Source of the DNA: Limonium bicolor
Taxonomy: Eukaryota > Streptophyta > Magnoliopsida > Caryophyllales > Plumbaginaceae
NCBI GenBank assembly: GCA_023374045.1
Contig: CM041778.1
Location: 98,210,839-98,274,838 of the forward strand
Length of the DNA stretch: 64,000 nucleotides
Direction: 5' to 3'
Shown: one piece after another, positions 22,503 to 36,104 of the stretch
Layout of the letters: the number at the start of each line of letters is the position of its first letter
Position numbering within the stretch: position 1 is the stretch's first letter
The notes under the pieces: model-generated
Seen by the model: only the letters and a program-made list of their open reading frames with translations
Databases searched by the model: none
Told to the model about the DNA's origin: nothing
Program-made: the position numbers and the translations under genes

Positions 22503-25020
22503 TGATAGGAACTTTGTGCTGGATTAGAAGGTTCTGTTTTTTCTTAAGAGGTAGATGGGTGCATTATTATTCAGGAATTAGGTCGTCACTCATTAGTTTT
22601 TCTGCTAGGAAACGTTGGCTGTAAATAGTGACTCGTGCTAGATTTCGGTGGCAAGTATATTAGATTTCAACTAGTGTGGAGGGAGGGTCAGTGTCGCGAG
22701 ATCGACTACTGTAGCTTAACACTTGGTCCGATCAGCTGACTTAGATGGAGTCTAACTCAACTCTAATTCTAAGTAACATGATCAAAGAAAATGTATCCAT
22801 GAATGTATTTAAGATCATTTTTCAAATTCAGAATATGTCACTTATTTATTTAAGAGTATATTATGAAATCTTCCAAGAAAACAATTAAAAGACTACAAAC
22901 TATATAGAATTACAAACAATATTAAAACAAGTATTAAAATTATAAAAAAGAAAAATAAGTTGAAATAATATTTTTTAAATATTAAACACACCCAAAAATT
23001 CAAATAAATTAATTTTCTTCTTCTCTTAGTTTTTTTATATTTTTGACTATTTATCATTTTTCTTCTTCATTAAAATATTTACAATTATGTCTAGAAAATG
23101 ATTAAATTTTATAAATAAGAATATATATGTAAATTTATAAATAAAAAATCCTATATAAGATGAGATAGTTGCATATAATTTTAATTAGAAAATTCTACCC
23201 ACCATGTTTTAATATTTTAGAATTATTAATTTTATTTAAAAAATAAAGTTATTTTTTATATTTTAATACTTGTTTAAACTTTTTGTAATTATTTACATTT
23301 TTGTAGTATTTATATACTTATTTAGTTATTTCAATTTTATTTCCCTTTGTGTATGTTTAATATTAAAGAACTAGTATTTCCTTTTTATTTATTTATTTTT
23401 ATATAATTTAATACTTGTTAAATATTTTTGCAATCATTTCTATTTTTATAGTATTCAAAATTTTTAAGGAAAATTTCATAAAATGTCCTTAAATAAAAAA
23501 AAGTTACACATTGTAAATTTGAAACATGATCTGTAATCATTATCTAGGTCATATCATGACATAGGGGTACATCGTGAATTATGTAATTTTTTCGTGGCAT
23601 ATGAAAAATGAGTTTCAAAATCGGGATAGATCACGACATATGAAATTTTTTCGTGACATATTATGATTTTTCCCTTTAATATTTGAATAACTAATATCTC
23701 TATGGACATTAGAATACAAGCAAATCACTATTATGTGGCTTGTGTTGACATTAAGGGGCATTCGTTTCAGGTAATTGGGAAAGAGACTTAGAATAGTTAT
23801 GCTGTTTGTTTAGATCCAAATCTCTCCAACTTGATTCTCTATCTTTTATTAGGGAATTTTGGTCGGTGGTCATTAACTGATGTCTGACGATCATGACTGG
23901 AAATTGGTAGTCATTGACCGGCAACTGATGGTAGTTGACCATTAACCAGTGGCCGTTGACCGATAGTTCATTTTACTTTCCCCCGTACAAACAAACAATT
24001 AGAAAAATTAAAAAGAATGTTTTTTTTAGTTCACTTCATTCTATTTTCCAATTTCATTTTGTTTCTTGTCCTCTGCCCATAACCGATTACCCGCTGAATT
24101 TTCATCTCTTGGTATTTAATAGGTACCAATATTTGTAAAAGAGTCATGTTTGGCAAATCGCAAATTTGAGAGCATGATCAAGTCAATATCGATTTGCGGT
24201 GTTTTTCCTTGACTAGCTCAGCGAAAATTTTGGCTCTCACTGGTCTCTGGTGTGCATCTTTCGGTCACCAATCTATAACGAGTAGGATTTCATACTTAAA
24301 GCTAAGGATGGTACTTTAGTCTTCATATACATAAAACGTGTTTTTTAAACTGCATACTTCCATTTCATTAAACCTTCATTACAATCCTAAGACAACATAA
24401 AGCAACCAAAATACAACCAAGATCATTATCTTCCAGCAGCCATTACATATCCACACTAGCACAACAAAAGCATCAACATCCAGCAACCTTACACTTGCAC
24501 ACCAGAAGAACAACCAGCCAAAAGGACATATGTAGGAACCTTAATCCATGAGAATATTGCTATAAACAACTAGGGCCACATGGGCTATCACACGAGTAGT
24601 AGGGCAGAAACCAACCATAAACCCGACTCAAAGGCTAGACTACACGCTATGACTAATCCTAAAAACTAAAGCAACCAATACTAAACCAACAGAGCATGAT
24701 AAAGACAACTTAACGCCATTTTTTGACCATCGACAAAACAACACCATCATCTGCTCCTCCGTCAACCATTATCATCATCTACTCCCCTTACTTGAACTGA
24801 TATGGCCCCTGCTCAACCACCAAATTCATCAGTAGCAGCCAGCTTAAAAAGATCCGTATCGTTCTTTGACCTAGCTTCATGGAATAAGGGCTTGATTGCA
24901 CCATAATAACATAGGAAGCCATTATTCACATCACTAAAAGAAAGACAGAGAACCACGGGGGCCACTGAAATCCTGGGACTGGGTGTCGAACAATGAGAAA
25001 TGTGAAAGGAGCGGCCCACC
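22503..25020. other. SWI3D 3' leader and AT-rich intergenic DNA
   Basis: 22503 to about 22790 is the likely SWI3D 3' UTR. 22790-23700 is very AT-rich with no ORFs. 23520-23670 contains several copies of CGTGACATAT / ATCATGACATA. 23872-23965 has short reiterated GTTGACC / GGTCATT(A/G)AC words. 24350-24800 is moderately complex and, read on the minus strand, resembles a 3' UTR of the unit described next. No RNA gene was seen. Confidence 0.5.
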
Positions 25021-25023
25021 ACC

Positions 25024-26411
25024 CACTAGTAGAAAAAAGCTTTTATACCACGACCTTTAAACCACGGTTATCTGCAAACCGTCATTTATACTGATTATAA
25101 ATGTCGGTTCTGGGGGATCCGTCATTTATAATCAGTCACACCACTGACTATATATGACGGTTCTGGGGGAACCGTCATTTATAGTATCACGCCACGGAGT
25201 ATAAATGACAGTTATGGGGAATCGTCGTTTATAATCAGTCACACCACTGACTATATATGACAGTTCTGGGTGAACCGTCATTTATAGTATCGCGCCACTC
25301 AGTATAAATGACGGTTCCCCCGTAACCGTCATTTATACTCAGTGGCGGGAGTACTATAAATGACGGTTCCCCCAAACCGTCATTTAAAGTCTAAGTTTTT
25401 TGCTGAAATTAAACCGCCTCTAAGCGGGAATTTTAATTTTGACGAAAAAACACGTACGCACCTCTCTTTATTCTTTTCTTATATCTTCTTACATGGTAAT
25501 TTTTTGCAGCCCTAAACTAGCAAACAAGGAACTGCTTTGCGCCTCTCCCAGATCTCTTCAGTACTCACGGTAATTTTTCAATCTTAACTGGCGAACAAAG
25601 AACATGCTTTGCGCTTCTCCCTCATTCTCTAGATTGTACGGTAATTTTGCAACCCACGCCGGCAACAAGGAACAAGCTATGTGCCTCTTCTTCATTCTCT
25701 ATATTTCACGGTAATTTTGCAACCCACGCCGGTGAACAAAGAAAATGCACTGCGTTTCTTCCTCATCTTCACTCACGGTAATTTTTGCAACTCTAACTGG
25801 CGAACAAGCAACATTTCTATGCGTCTCATCCATTCTCTTCAAACCTCACGGTAATATTAGCAACCCACAGGCGAACCGGGAACATACTGCGCCTCTTCAT
25901 TCTTCTTCACTCTTGATATTGCAACTATAATTTGCAAACAAGGCACATACATCTATCGATTAAAAATCAATGATTAGCTGCATCTGTCGCACACGAGATT
26001 GAATGCTGGGATTATAAAAAAAAATTCACAGACTATAAATGACGGTTATTGGTGCAACCGTCATTTATAGTCGGAAATTTTTTTTGAAGATTATAAACCA
26101 CGGTTATACATGAAACCGTGGTTTATTCTTCACTATAAATGACGGTTATTGAATACAACCGTCATTAATAGTGAAGAATAAACCACGGTTTCGTGTATAA
26201 CCATCATATAAAGTCGGTAACTTCCATGACGTGCGAATGAAGCTTTTAAATGACGGTTCCAGAACCGTGGTTTTTAGATCATATTTAAAACGACAGTTTT
26301 GAACCGTCATTTATACTCAGTTTTCCTATATGCGACGGGAGTATATACCACGGTTTTAACCATGGTTTTTGAGCAAAATAACCGTGGTATAAAAGCTTTT
26401 TTCTACTAGTG
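25024..26411. mobile_element. Non-autonomous CACTA element, TSD ACC
   Basis: Terminal inverted repeats CACTAGTAGAAAAAAGC ... GCTTTTTTCTACTAGTG are flanked by the 3-bp duplication ACC (25021-25023, 26412-26414), typical of the CACTA (En/Spm) superfamily. Both subterminal regions are packed with inverted pairs of TATAAATGACGGTT / AACCGTCATTTATA, probably transposase-binding sites. No transposase is encoded. A second member of the family is at 34770-36104. Confidence 0.95.
25488..25935 (+). repeat. About seven tandem copies of a 60-65-bp unit inside the CACTA element
   Basis: Each copy contains CACGGTAATTTTTGCAACCC, a spacer, GGCGAACAAGGAACA, and a CT-rich tail ending TCATTCTCT. Copies differ by substitutions and small indels. 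The same unit is repeated about eight times in the related element at 34770-36104. Each unit has an ACG-GTAA motif resembling a splice donor after a pyrimidine-rich stretch. Confidence 0.85.
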
Positions 26412-26414
26412 ACC

Positions 26415-27774
26415 CCAGAATTGGCGATTTGGAAACGAAACCCCCGATTGGATCCAGCAAAAGGTAAGGTGACCTTAGCAGCCAGATTGTGGTCCTTCTT
26501 AGAGACAAAATCGGTTCCGAATGGAACCCAGATTGAAGTGCCTTATCTTCTTCGATCTCAATTTTCCCCGATTGAGCATCTTCTACACCAGCCTTCCTCT
26601 CGCTTCTACCCTCATAACCAATCTAGCATAATTTTGTTCAGCCATCTACCCCTTTAATCAGCACATATAGTCTCTAGAAAACATGAGAATGGGGGCTGGG
26701 GAACTTTGGACTAAAGATCCAGATTCTGGTTCCGTCACAATAGGTGAGGATGAGCACAACAGAGACTCCCTGCTCCCGCATTTGAAGTTCAGAAGCTAAA
26801 AGGCACGAGAAGCGCAGACTCTTCACCCCAAGTCGGACAATTTCAAATCGCACCACTGAATTGGGTTGCGCAAGGAGCTCGATGTCCATGCGGGTTGAAT
26901 CTGGTCATTGACAAGGAAGAAAGCAAAAACAGTGGTGGAGATAGCCAGGATGGATGAAACCCAGGGGTGACTTAGGGATTTAACAGTGGAGGCAGGGGAA
27001 GGGATGAAGACAATATTGGAATGACTGGATGCATAGCAGAATCCGGCGGCATTTTCAGTTCAATAGTCGCTATGGATTCTTAATTCGCTGAAATTTTCAC
27101 ATGCAATTACCGAGATGACTTCCCCTCGGCTGAGAGCCTGAGACAACGCATGTCTTCTTTTTCTTGATCATTATCGAAGAGTTCATCTGCTAAGCCCATC
27201 GGGAGCAAGGTGGCTATAATGGGTTTACAAAGCAGGAAGCAGCAGATTCGAAAAAGAGAAACAAACAAACAATAATGAAATGTCGAGATTGAGACTGAAT
27301 CGTAGAAGGCAGGGTTGTGGGCAAAAGGGCTAAGGCCAAAGGGCTGATGGTATACGGAAAAGGCTCCCGCGGTAGGGAAAAGAAAGAAGAAAGAATGTCC
27401 ATATTGATAAAACGTGTTGGTGTATATGTAAAGCCCCTTAATGTATCTTATTATCTCAAACATATACATTATGTAAATATTAAAAAATTTTGTATACTTA
27501 ACGATAAATTTGGAAAATCCAATATCATAATTATTGTCTATGATAACTTTGGAAATCTAGCTCTAATTATTGATACAAATGAATCACATTATCCTATAAC
27601 ATACAAGTCTTGAATATATTTTGGTGTGCCATAAAAAAACATTTTATTCATGTTTTAGCATGAGTTTGGTAAGACTAATATGCATAAGTTCTTTAGCTCT
27701 GTGGACCCACTAACATTTTCACTCCTTTTTGTTCTTATTATTTTTTTGCTTTTCTTTTGGTTTTATGTTTTTTT
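26415..27774. other. Region between the CACTA element and the LINE fragment
   Basis: 26415-27060 belongs to the minus-strand unit above. 27060-27420 is mixed sequence with no convincing gene; its minus-strand open frames start inside low-complexity DNA. 27420-27774 is AT-rich and empty as far as I can see. Confidence 0.4.
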
Positions 27775-29200
27775 AGATAATTAGAGTTGATTTTATTGGA
27801 AACGATTACAACACATATTCCTACCAAAGCTTACAACATTGCTTTAGCCCTATTGCCAATCTTGCCTCATTAAAATAGTCATAGATAAAACCTATTGGGA
27901 AAAAAATAAATGAAGGAAAAAGAATACAAGGGCTTTCGATTTAGGCAGATTACAAGAATCGTAAATCCTCCCGTAAGTCCACTGCACTTATAAATCTTTC
28001 ACATGGCATTGGGGACTCTGGCCACCAGCATTTAGTTCATTTCCACACACCTAGCTTAGCTTTACGAATCATTGCCTCGATTGTTATATCTTCCCCTTTG
28101 AAAATTGGTTGTTTCTACTACTCCAAATAGTCCATGCTCCATAGCATAATGTTGACCTCCAAATCCACCTTGTATTTGCTTCTAGAGCTATTGCACACCA
28201 ATCTTGAAAGATAACAGTGGGTGAGTCTTTAAGCACAAACCTGATATTCCACCAGCCCACCAATTCACTCCAGACTCTAGCGCATCCTCATAGAAGAAGA
28301 TCACATGCTCAAGTGTTTCCATCACCGTGTTGCACCTTGGACAGAAGCTTTGTCCAATCGGAATTAGGTTCCTCACAAACAGCTCATCTCGTGTTGATAA
28401 CTTTCCACAAATCATGAACCAGATTAAGAGTTCAATTCTTGGCTTAGCATACTTACCCCTCCACATGCAACATGATCGCCTAATCAGGTTCGTATAGACC
28501 TCCTTGGTTTTGAATTGCCTCCCTTCTATGCCCCAGTACATCAAATCCTGCACCTCTTACGACATTGTAGCATCCGAGATTAGTGTAATTAATTCTTTTT
28601 TAATTTCCCGTTCAAACTCAAATAGCTCTCTGTGCCACTGAATGTTCCATTCCCATACATTTTTGCACCTTCCCATATCTGCTATAACCAAATACCTCTA
28701 ATAACTCACCATAAACAATCACGGGTATTTCTCACTCAACAGTGCATTGGACACCCATTTTCAAGCCAAAATATTATCCTTTTACCATTTGCAACTTAGA
28801 ATACCAGATTTTCCTTGATAATCTCTCGGGTTCCTAGGTTGTCCAGGGTTGCTTGAAGAATCACCGACCACAAGCCATTAATTCTCTTTGTCATTGGCAT
28901 CAATTCACCTGCGCCCTACACACCATCATCCTCATACTGCACATATAGCTTTCTTCTAGAGAGAGTTGTTGTTCTGTGAAAATTTCCAGCGCCACTTAGT
29001 TTGAAAACTAAAGTTCTTTGCCTGAAAATCATTAAATCCCAAACCACCCAACTGTTTGGGTTATGCCATTTGTTTCCAGGCTACTAGCGTTAGAAACTTG
29101 TCATTCTGTTTGCCCCAAAAAAATCCCTTTGTAAGCTCACCGGCATCTTTCTTACATGGTTTAGAATTACAAATAAGCTCGCATAATACATCGAAACCGA
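27775..29200 (-). mobile_element. 5'-truncated LINE (non-LTR retrotransposon), reverse transcriptase 3' part
   Basis: On the minus strand the order is: end of the RT domain (FFWGKQNDKFLTLVAWKQM, about 29160-29100), the GGLGFNDFQAKNFS motif typical of plant LINE ORF2 (about 29050), and a zinc-binding RVT domain at 28553-28188. The latter has the pattern W-x-GKLSTRDEL ... CPRCNTVMETLEHVIF. A 3' UTR follows, with TTTTAATGAGGCAAGATTGG and AATAAAATC, ending in a short A run at about 27774-27768. Stops and frameshifts between the motifs show decay. The 3' UTR resembles that of the LINE at 37370-46422, so they belong to related families. Confidence 0.8.
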
Positions 29201-30112
29201 TTCTTCAATTACAGCTTTTTTTTTGCTATATGTATAATCCACTTATGCAATTTCGTAGGTATATCTAAACTGTAAAAGAATTGGTTTCTCAAGGACGAGT
29301 TAGACATTCTATATAGTATGATTAACTTATGAATTAAGATTACGTTAAACACATCTAATGTAATTGATGGTTATGACCATTGATGGAAACCTAACTTTGG
29401 GCAACTTGATTGTTACCTAGTTTTCAAGACTAAACATAAAATAATAAAAACACATTCGGATAATAAGAACAAATAAGTAACATGGTTAAAGATTACAAGG
29501 ATTGGTGGATTCTATCAAGTAGAGGTAAACCATATCCCCTAGCCCTTCTCTTGTAAAAAGTTGATAAGTTTTCCTAATTGGCATAGGTTAGGATGGACAC
29601 ATAAATAATTGGCTTCAGCAGAGTTATAAAATCTAATAAATTTAATAAGAAAATTTAATAAATAAATAACAAACATGGTTAGAGATTACATGTACCACTT
29701 CTTGACCAGAGTTGAAAACCAGCCCACATACTGGTGATCCTCCTAATGAGATTATAATAAGAGGCCTAATGGATTCACGTAGTGTGCAACCCTCAAGATT
29801 TTTTTGTCTTCTTTTTGTTGCTTTTGTTTTATGATTACTTATGAATATTCTTTGTTTGTTTGTTATATTTTCTATCCTCTTCTTAAATTCCCCATAACAA
29901 TGTTTGCTCATGGAGATCAACTAATCAATTAGACACTACCACTCAAGCAGTAACATTACAATCCTATATTTTGGTTTTATGGAACCCTCATGTATAGTCA
30001 TTTACTTGACTTATGGGTCATCTAATAACAACATGGAATCTACGGGTGACCTATGGTTCATTAACAAAGCATTTCTTTGTTTTTCATGGACCAACTTTAC
30101 AAACCTTAGACA
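29201..30112. other. AT-rich spacer without recognisable genes
   Basis: No ORF, RNA gene or terminal repeat that I can support. Two loosely similar segments occur (around 29480 and 29670, each with ACATGGTTA(A/G)AGATTACA), suggesting an old local duplication. Confidence 0.4.
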
Positions 30113-30370
30113 CTACTTGTAACACCCCTATTTTTTTGACCTTCTAATTAGCCTTATGCCATTTTCTTAAGCAGTAGAAGTCATAAAACTCTTTGTGTTA
30201 CCGCCACACTCTTTCGCGGGTGTTAAGGCTATTTGGGAAAACATTTGCTCGATTAAATTAAGGAAACTAATGACCTTAAATTCCCGCGAGAAATCCGCAT
30301 GGCCTTTGCTAAAATTACACTCCTAATCACACCTTTCAAAACCTACTTAGACATTAAGAAATAAGGGGAT

Positions 30371-30954
30371 TGTAGGTTCTTACATTAGCAGTTCTTAGTG
30401 AGATTGTTACTCAAGATATTTCTGCTTGTGAGTAACAGACTGACGACGAACTAAGCAACCCAGAAAAGCTTAAAGAATAAACGAGACTTGAAATCATGTG
30501 GAACCTCACTCCATTAACACTATCAACCACAATACAAACTATACGCACAAGGAAAACATCCTCTCCAAGTGCTTGCACGTAATAAAACTAGATCCTTTCA
30601 CAACCTAGTGATTTTACAAGTTCTCTCGAGAGCTCTCTCTCAATCTCTGTTTTCTCTCTGATGGAAAAAAACATCATTTGCTTCAGCAAGCAATATTACT
30701 TATATAGATGATGTAATTTATCTCTAGGTAAGATATTCACCTAAAAGATAAAAACTGTTTTAAAGCATAAAAATATAAAATCTAAACAGCTTTTATATTT
30801 GTTAATGCTCAGAATAAAAACCTCCCTAAAATTACTCCTACAAAGATTCTCCTGAACGTAATCTTCATTCTTCACTTCTCTCTAACTTCATATTACTGGG
30901 TTTGTACCTCAGACACAGTATGTTACACAGAGTGACTAATCAAAAACACCAACA
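30371..30954 (-). mobile_element. Ty1/copia-like solo LTR (TSD GGGAT)
   Basis: On the minus strand it reads TGTTGGTG ... GAACCTACA, 584 bp, with the perfect 5-bp duplication GGGAT (30366-30370, 30955-30959). It has a TATATAAG box (about 30706-30716) followed by a GA-rich leader, as in many plant copia LTRs. No internal sequence remains. Confidence 0.92.
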
Positions 30955-31669
30955 GGGATCCACATTGAGATTCTAATCAACCGAAGACTTAGAAGATTTA
31001 TATACTCTCAACAAAAGGTCAATTAAAACCACCAAAAGAAGAGCTAAAACCGGAATTAATACTTACACATTTCAAATATAAAACAAAAGAGCGGGGGAGT
31101 GAAATACTCTCAAAAATTGATTTACGCCTTTTTAAACCATCGTAAGGCCTTTTAAAGCAAGTGGAGATATTCTCATTTAGGAGGGAAGCTTGTTCAAAAC
31201 TCTTTAAAACACGAGCTGCTCAAAATCCTCATAAACCCATGCTCTCATAGCACTTAGAACCTGTAGCAAGGTCAAACACATACCAACACCATACAAAGAA
31301 AAACGGTCATTATAAAATGAGTAAGCTCTAAGCTACCAAAAGGTAATTCTAATAATATTAGACTAAAGAATTTTATATCAATCATTTACTCCCTGTAACA
31401 TATTTTCCATTTGAAGGTCCTTTATAGGAAACTATCTTTCATTATTCACCTTGCTGCCACAATCACCACAAGCACAAGTTAATCATAAAGACTTCAATGC
31501 CAATCAAGCATATACAAATCATATCTCATACCATTACAAAGATTCTCCAAGAGAATCATATATGTTCATATGCTAAATTCATTTCCAACAATCCAAGATC
31601 AAGAGTACAATTAGGCACATATCCAATCTTTCTTTCATTACTCCATAATCCATAACCAAGGCCTATGGC

Positions 31670-31865
31670 CAACCGTAAGGGAAAACCTTTCCTACAATTC
31701 AAATTCCAAAGGCACAAGGCCAACCACGAGGAAAAACTTTTCCCATATTAACCACAAGGGGAAAGCTTTCCTATAATAATCGCAAGGGGAAAACCTTTCA
31801 CATAATAATCACAAGGGTAAAACCTTTCTCATGACAGTGGCAAAGGAAAACCTTTCCCAAGCATT
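31670..31865 (+). repeat. Short tandem repeat with GGGAAAACCTTTCCC core
   Basis: About six copies of a 28-45-bp unit contain AATCACAAGGGGAAAACC then TTTCCCATA, in the Tekay-like LTR. The core AAGGGGAAA-ACC-TTTCCC is itself nearly palindromic. The first two copies are diverged (GGCCAACC(G/A)). Confidence 0.75.
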
Positions 31866-34304
31866 TCTCCTTGAATCTATAACGTTAAGTGTGCACACCT
31901 CTTATGGTACCTGTAAACCATATGATATATACTAGACCCTTCCATACACCGGTGTCGAGGGGGCTTGATCCCAAGCATAATAACCTCACACCTCCATAAG
32001 GAAGGTGTTAGTGGGCCATATTCCCAAGCATTTCTCATTTGTTCATATTTTCTATACTCATCTCATTTTCTTATCTAACATTCCATACGAGCAACTTCAA
32101 TTATTCCAAAGAACATAGTCTCAATCACAATCACATCATATATAGTTTGGTATTGGCGTTTAACAATCAAGGTGTCCCCTAAAGGCACACATATAATAAT
32201 CAAATTCTTAGTGACACATTTTATCATTAGGATTTTATAGATAGCTAGTTGTCTATCACCAATGTATATTGAATCTATAATGCTCTTACAAACATTCACA
32301 CATTAGGGTCTTTAAGACCACCATTAAGTTGTAGGTAAGTTCTCTTACCAAAGGTCATCATAACCCCCATTTTCTCTCTCATATAAGTTCATCTTTCATT
32401 AGACATCACCATTTCAAGCACATACACATTGATCACAAGGGTCTTACCAATTTCTTACCTTTCTTCGTTGACCATCCAAGGATCGAATGCACACTTTCAC
32501 ATTCTCTTGACCACTAGAGGTGATTCATTTTACTTACGCCATTAATTAGCATCATGAACAGTTCATATCACATATTCCCTTAGGGCACACACATGGATAG
32601 ACTTAGGTTTATCTTTTTAGAAGCATAACCTTTTGCCTTGCTCCATAGTCCATGTCTCCAAAGCTTAGAGCCTTCAATGGCTTCTAAAGTAGCACAAAAT
32701 AATACAATTAATATTATCGAACATCACCCATAACTATACCATTCCCATTATCTCAAACCCTAGAACTTCCTTAAGGTTTGAAAATATCATCTTTAAGGGT
32801 TTCAATCATTCAAATCTTGGTATCAAGGTCATTATAAATTATCTAAGAGATTTAAAAACCAGAAATCATATTTTTAATATCAAATACAACCATCAAAATG
32901 GGTTTTCGCCAAACTTTTCCAAATCTCATTATTTTTCGTTCAATATAACAACAATGAATAGTCAAGAAGATTTTACAAAGGATTTAAGTAAAAATCCAAG
33001 AGGAAGTGGTAGAACAAGAAAAAACAACCTTCTACCTTGAATAATAACAATGGAAAAAGTGGAAAGCTTCAACTCTTAAAATCCATGCTCCAAAGGACAA
33101 AATCACTTAAAACCTTAAGGAAAACTTTAGCTACTCAATGAAGTATTTTAAAGGGGGAGCTTCCATGTTCTTCCATGGATGAAGAGCCACAACCATTTTG
33201 AGGGGGAAGAGAGAGAAAAATAGATTGGGGAAGGAAGAAGAAGGATATGAAGAGAGAGAGAGAGATGGAATTCACTTCTTTAACTTAAGTGGCATATGCC
33301 TTGCACATGTCATCTCCTTCTACATTTTATTTCCATAAACAGTCCATCAAATATCTCTAATTTTATTTTCCACCCTGTATGGGTTAAAACGTATATCATC
33401 AAGTGTACTGGTCTGTCGTAGCAAGTTTTCCCAGAAAGTATTCCCTAGTTTATCAAACCAAGGAGCCAGTGTCTATTTTAAGACTTTTTCTAATAAACTA
33501 AGGAAAAATAACAATAATAAATTAGGGGTTTAAATGTAGAAACTAAATGATTAACTAAAATAAAAGCAATTAAAAGTGATCTTCTAACAATTCTAAAAGG
33601 GGAATCATGGTTTACTACTTCTTCCTAGTTTATCAATTCCCTTCTTGAGTGTTTTCTTAATTCTAGATTGCAACTTCAGATCTAAAGCAATCTAGAACTG
33701 GTCTCCCGCAAGATAGATTCTTACTAGCAATTCCTAAATCATAACTCTCATTATTAATTCACTAATTAACTAGTAGCGTTCAAGGTTCATCTGGTTTCTA
33801 GACAACTAATCCTGAGGAATTTCCATCTCTAGTTTCACTAGTAATATTCCTATGGTCTAATGAATGCCGCAGTTCTCACTTGTAAACAATTCATACCAAA
33901 TAAACCCAAGCAATAATTAATCACAAGAGAATTCAATATCAAACAAGGAATATATAAAACTACAATCTGTACAGAATTTGTATTTAACAACTCAGGAAGA
34001 ACAAACTAGTTGTCCATAGCAAACCAGAATTCTAACAACTACTCACACATGATAAATACATAAATAACAATAACAGAAAGGAAGAACACCATCAAATATG
34101 TGATGAAGAACTGATGTCAAATTCCCAATCTGCTCCGCTATCTTCGGTCCACCATGAACTAGTATCTCCCTCTCCCTCTCTAATGTAATACAACTAGGGT
34201 TTGTGAACTGTCCAGAATTGAATACCTCTTGCCCGGTTGCTGATTTTCTCACTTATATACTTTTCTTCTTCATAGATGAAATGACGCACTCCCATTCTTG
34301 TCTT

Positions 34305-34640
34305 GTCTGGGTTTACGTCCGGGTTTAGTACCTGGACGTCTCACACGCAACTATGCCCGCGACAGAATTATTGGGTCCGGGTTTACGTCCGGGTGTAATA
34401 GCCGGACGTCTCATAGAGGATAGTCTGGGCGACAGAATTAGCCTGGTCCAGGTATTTTCCTAGGACACAAACCCGGACCAGGTACAAAACAAGGCAGTAG
34501 ATTTTCTCTGGTGTTGTCCGGATTTACAAATCCGGACACATACCCAGACCACACCTAAATCTTGGCAGAAAATTGTCTTCATGGTTGGTCCGGGTTTGTA
34601 TATTCGGACAAAGACCCGGACCATACATAAAATACTTCAG
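34305..34640 (-). repeat. Palindrome array in the Athila-like solo LTR, word GTCCGGGTTT / AAACCCGGAC
   Basis: At least six imperfect units pair TCCGGGTTTAC or GGTCCGGGTTTGT with ACCCGGAC/CCGGACGT, separated by 20-60 bp. In minus-strand terms the array spans about 230-560 bp from the LTR start (CACTA insert excluded) and ends about 46 bp upstream of the TATA box. Same place, different word, compared with the other LTRs in the window. Confidence 0.8.
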
Positions 34641-34769
34641 AATCTTCGTTCTGACTCCCGTTCAGCCCCGTCTTGATCGTTAAGATCTCGGCACGTGTTT
34701 CTAACCCTTTTCTTCAGTTTTTGCAACAGTTTAAGCATAAAACCACAAGTAAGGGAAGTTCTTTCGCAT

Positions 34770-36104
34770 ACACTAGTAGAAAAAAGATTTTAAATGACGC
34801 ACTTTAAACCACGGTTAACAATATAACCGTCATTTAAAAATTATAAACCACGGTTATTGCAATAACCGTCACAAAAAATCTCGGTGAGACATTATAAACC
34901 ACAGTTATCAGAATAACCGTCACAAAAATTCTTGACGGGACATTTTAGACCACAGTAAGCACGGAACCGTCATTTAATGCGCGACTATAAGTGACGGTTA
35001 CATAAGAACCGTCTTATATAGCTTGACACGTTATATTTTAAACCACGGTTCGATCAAAACCGTTGTTTTTATTCGTGGTCAAACAACTTTATACGACGGT
35101 TCCGAGGAAGAACCGTGGTATATAGTCTAAGCGGGAATTTAAATTTTCGGCCCAAATTAACGCGGCTCTTTCTCTATTCTCTTATTATATTATTATCTCA
35201 CTGTAGTTTTGCAACCCACACTGTAAAACAAGGAACATATATGCTCTGCAACTCTTCTTCATTCTTCTTCAACTCCCGGTAATTTTTGCAACCCACACTA
35301 GGAACTGCTCTGCGCCAATCTCTTCAACCTCACGGTATTTTTTCGCAACCCATACTGGCAAACAAGGAACACATCTACGTCTCTTCCTCATCTCCACTCA
35401 CTGTAATTATTGCAACCCTATTCGGCGAACAAGGACATGCTCCAGCTCTCTCATTCTTGTTTTCACGGTAATTTTTGCAACCCACACTAGCGAACAAGGA
35501 ACACATGCTCTGCGCCTCTTCTTCATTCACTGTAATTTTTGCAACCCTAACCGGCGAACAAGGACTTGCTCCGCCCTCTCTCATTCTCTTTCACGGTAAG
35601 TTTGCAACCCACCGACAAACAAGGAACATAATGCGCATTCTTCACTCATTTTGCAACCCTAATTCGCAAACAAGGAACATACATGTTCTAGCCTCTTCAT
35701 TCTCTTGTGTCTGCGCTCTGTTGAGATATTGAAGCCGGCGCTAAATCGCCGGCGATTTGAAAAAAAAATTCACAGACTATAAACTACGGTTTTATGTATA
35801 ACCATGGTTTATTCGTTGATTTTAAACATTATTATACCACGGTTTTAATAATAACCGTCATTTATTACGCACTTTATACCACGGTTCAGACTCTCAACCG
35901 TCGTATAAAGTCAATGAATATGGCGGGAGAAGGGGTCTTAAATGACGGTTTCAACCAACCATGATTTTTTCTCTTACTTTAAATGACGGTTCATAACCGT
36001 CATTTATAGCTATTTTTTAATATACGACACGAGCATAAACCACGGTTTATAACCGTGGTTTTTAAGCAAAATAACTGTGGTATAAAACCTTCTTTCTACT
36101 AGTG
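34770..36104. mobile_element. Second non-autonomous CACTA element, TSD ATA
   Basis: CACTAGTAGAAAAAAG ... CTTTCTACTAGTG with the 3-bp duplication ATA (34767-34769, 36105-36107). Subterminal arrays of AAATGACGGTT / AACCGTCATTTA and ACCACGGTT pairs match the element at 25024. The central tandem repeat (about 35190-35700, roughly eight units of 50-65 bp) is also shared. No coding capacity. Confidence 0.95.
35190..35700 (+). repeat. Tandem repeat inside the second CACTA element
   Basis: Units carry CACGGTAATTTTTGCAACCC, (G/C)GCGAACAAGGAACA and a CTCTTCATTC tail, as in the repeat at 25488-25935. Unit length and order vary between the two elements, so the array has expanded or been rearranged independently. 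Confidence 0.85.

Larger units (their letters stand above)
24350..27060 (-). other. Unrecognised minus-strand unit interrupted by a CACTA element
   Basis: The flanks of the CACTA element (25024-26411) join into a continuous minus-strand sequence of higher complexity. Open stretches occur at 26889-26674 (contains ELLAQPNSVVRFEIVRLGV) and 25022-24813 (contains GAIKPLFHEARSKNDTDLFK), followed by a UTR-like tail to about 24350. Neither matches a family I know. It may be a decayed host gene, a retrogene or part of a LINE. Confidence 0.3.

Noticed and set aside
25745..25930. Short coding frame in the CACTA tandem repeat
   Set aside because: It follows the repeat unit and is not kept between the two related elements.
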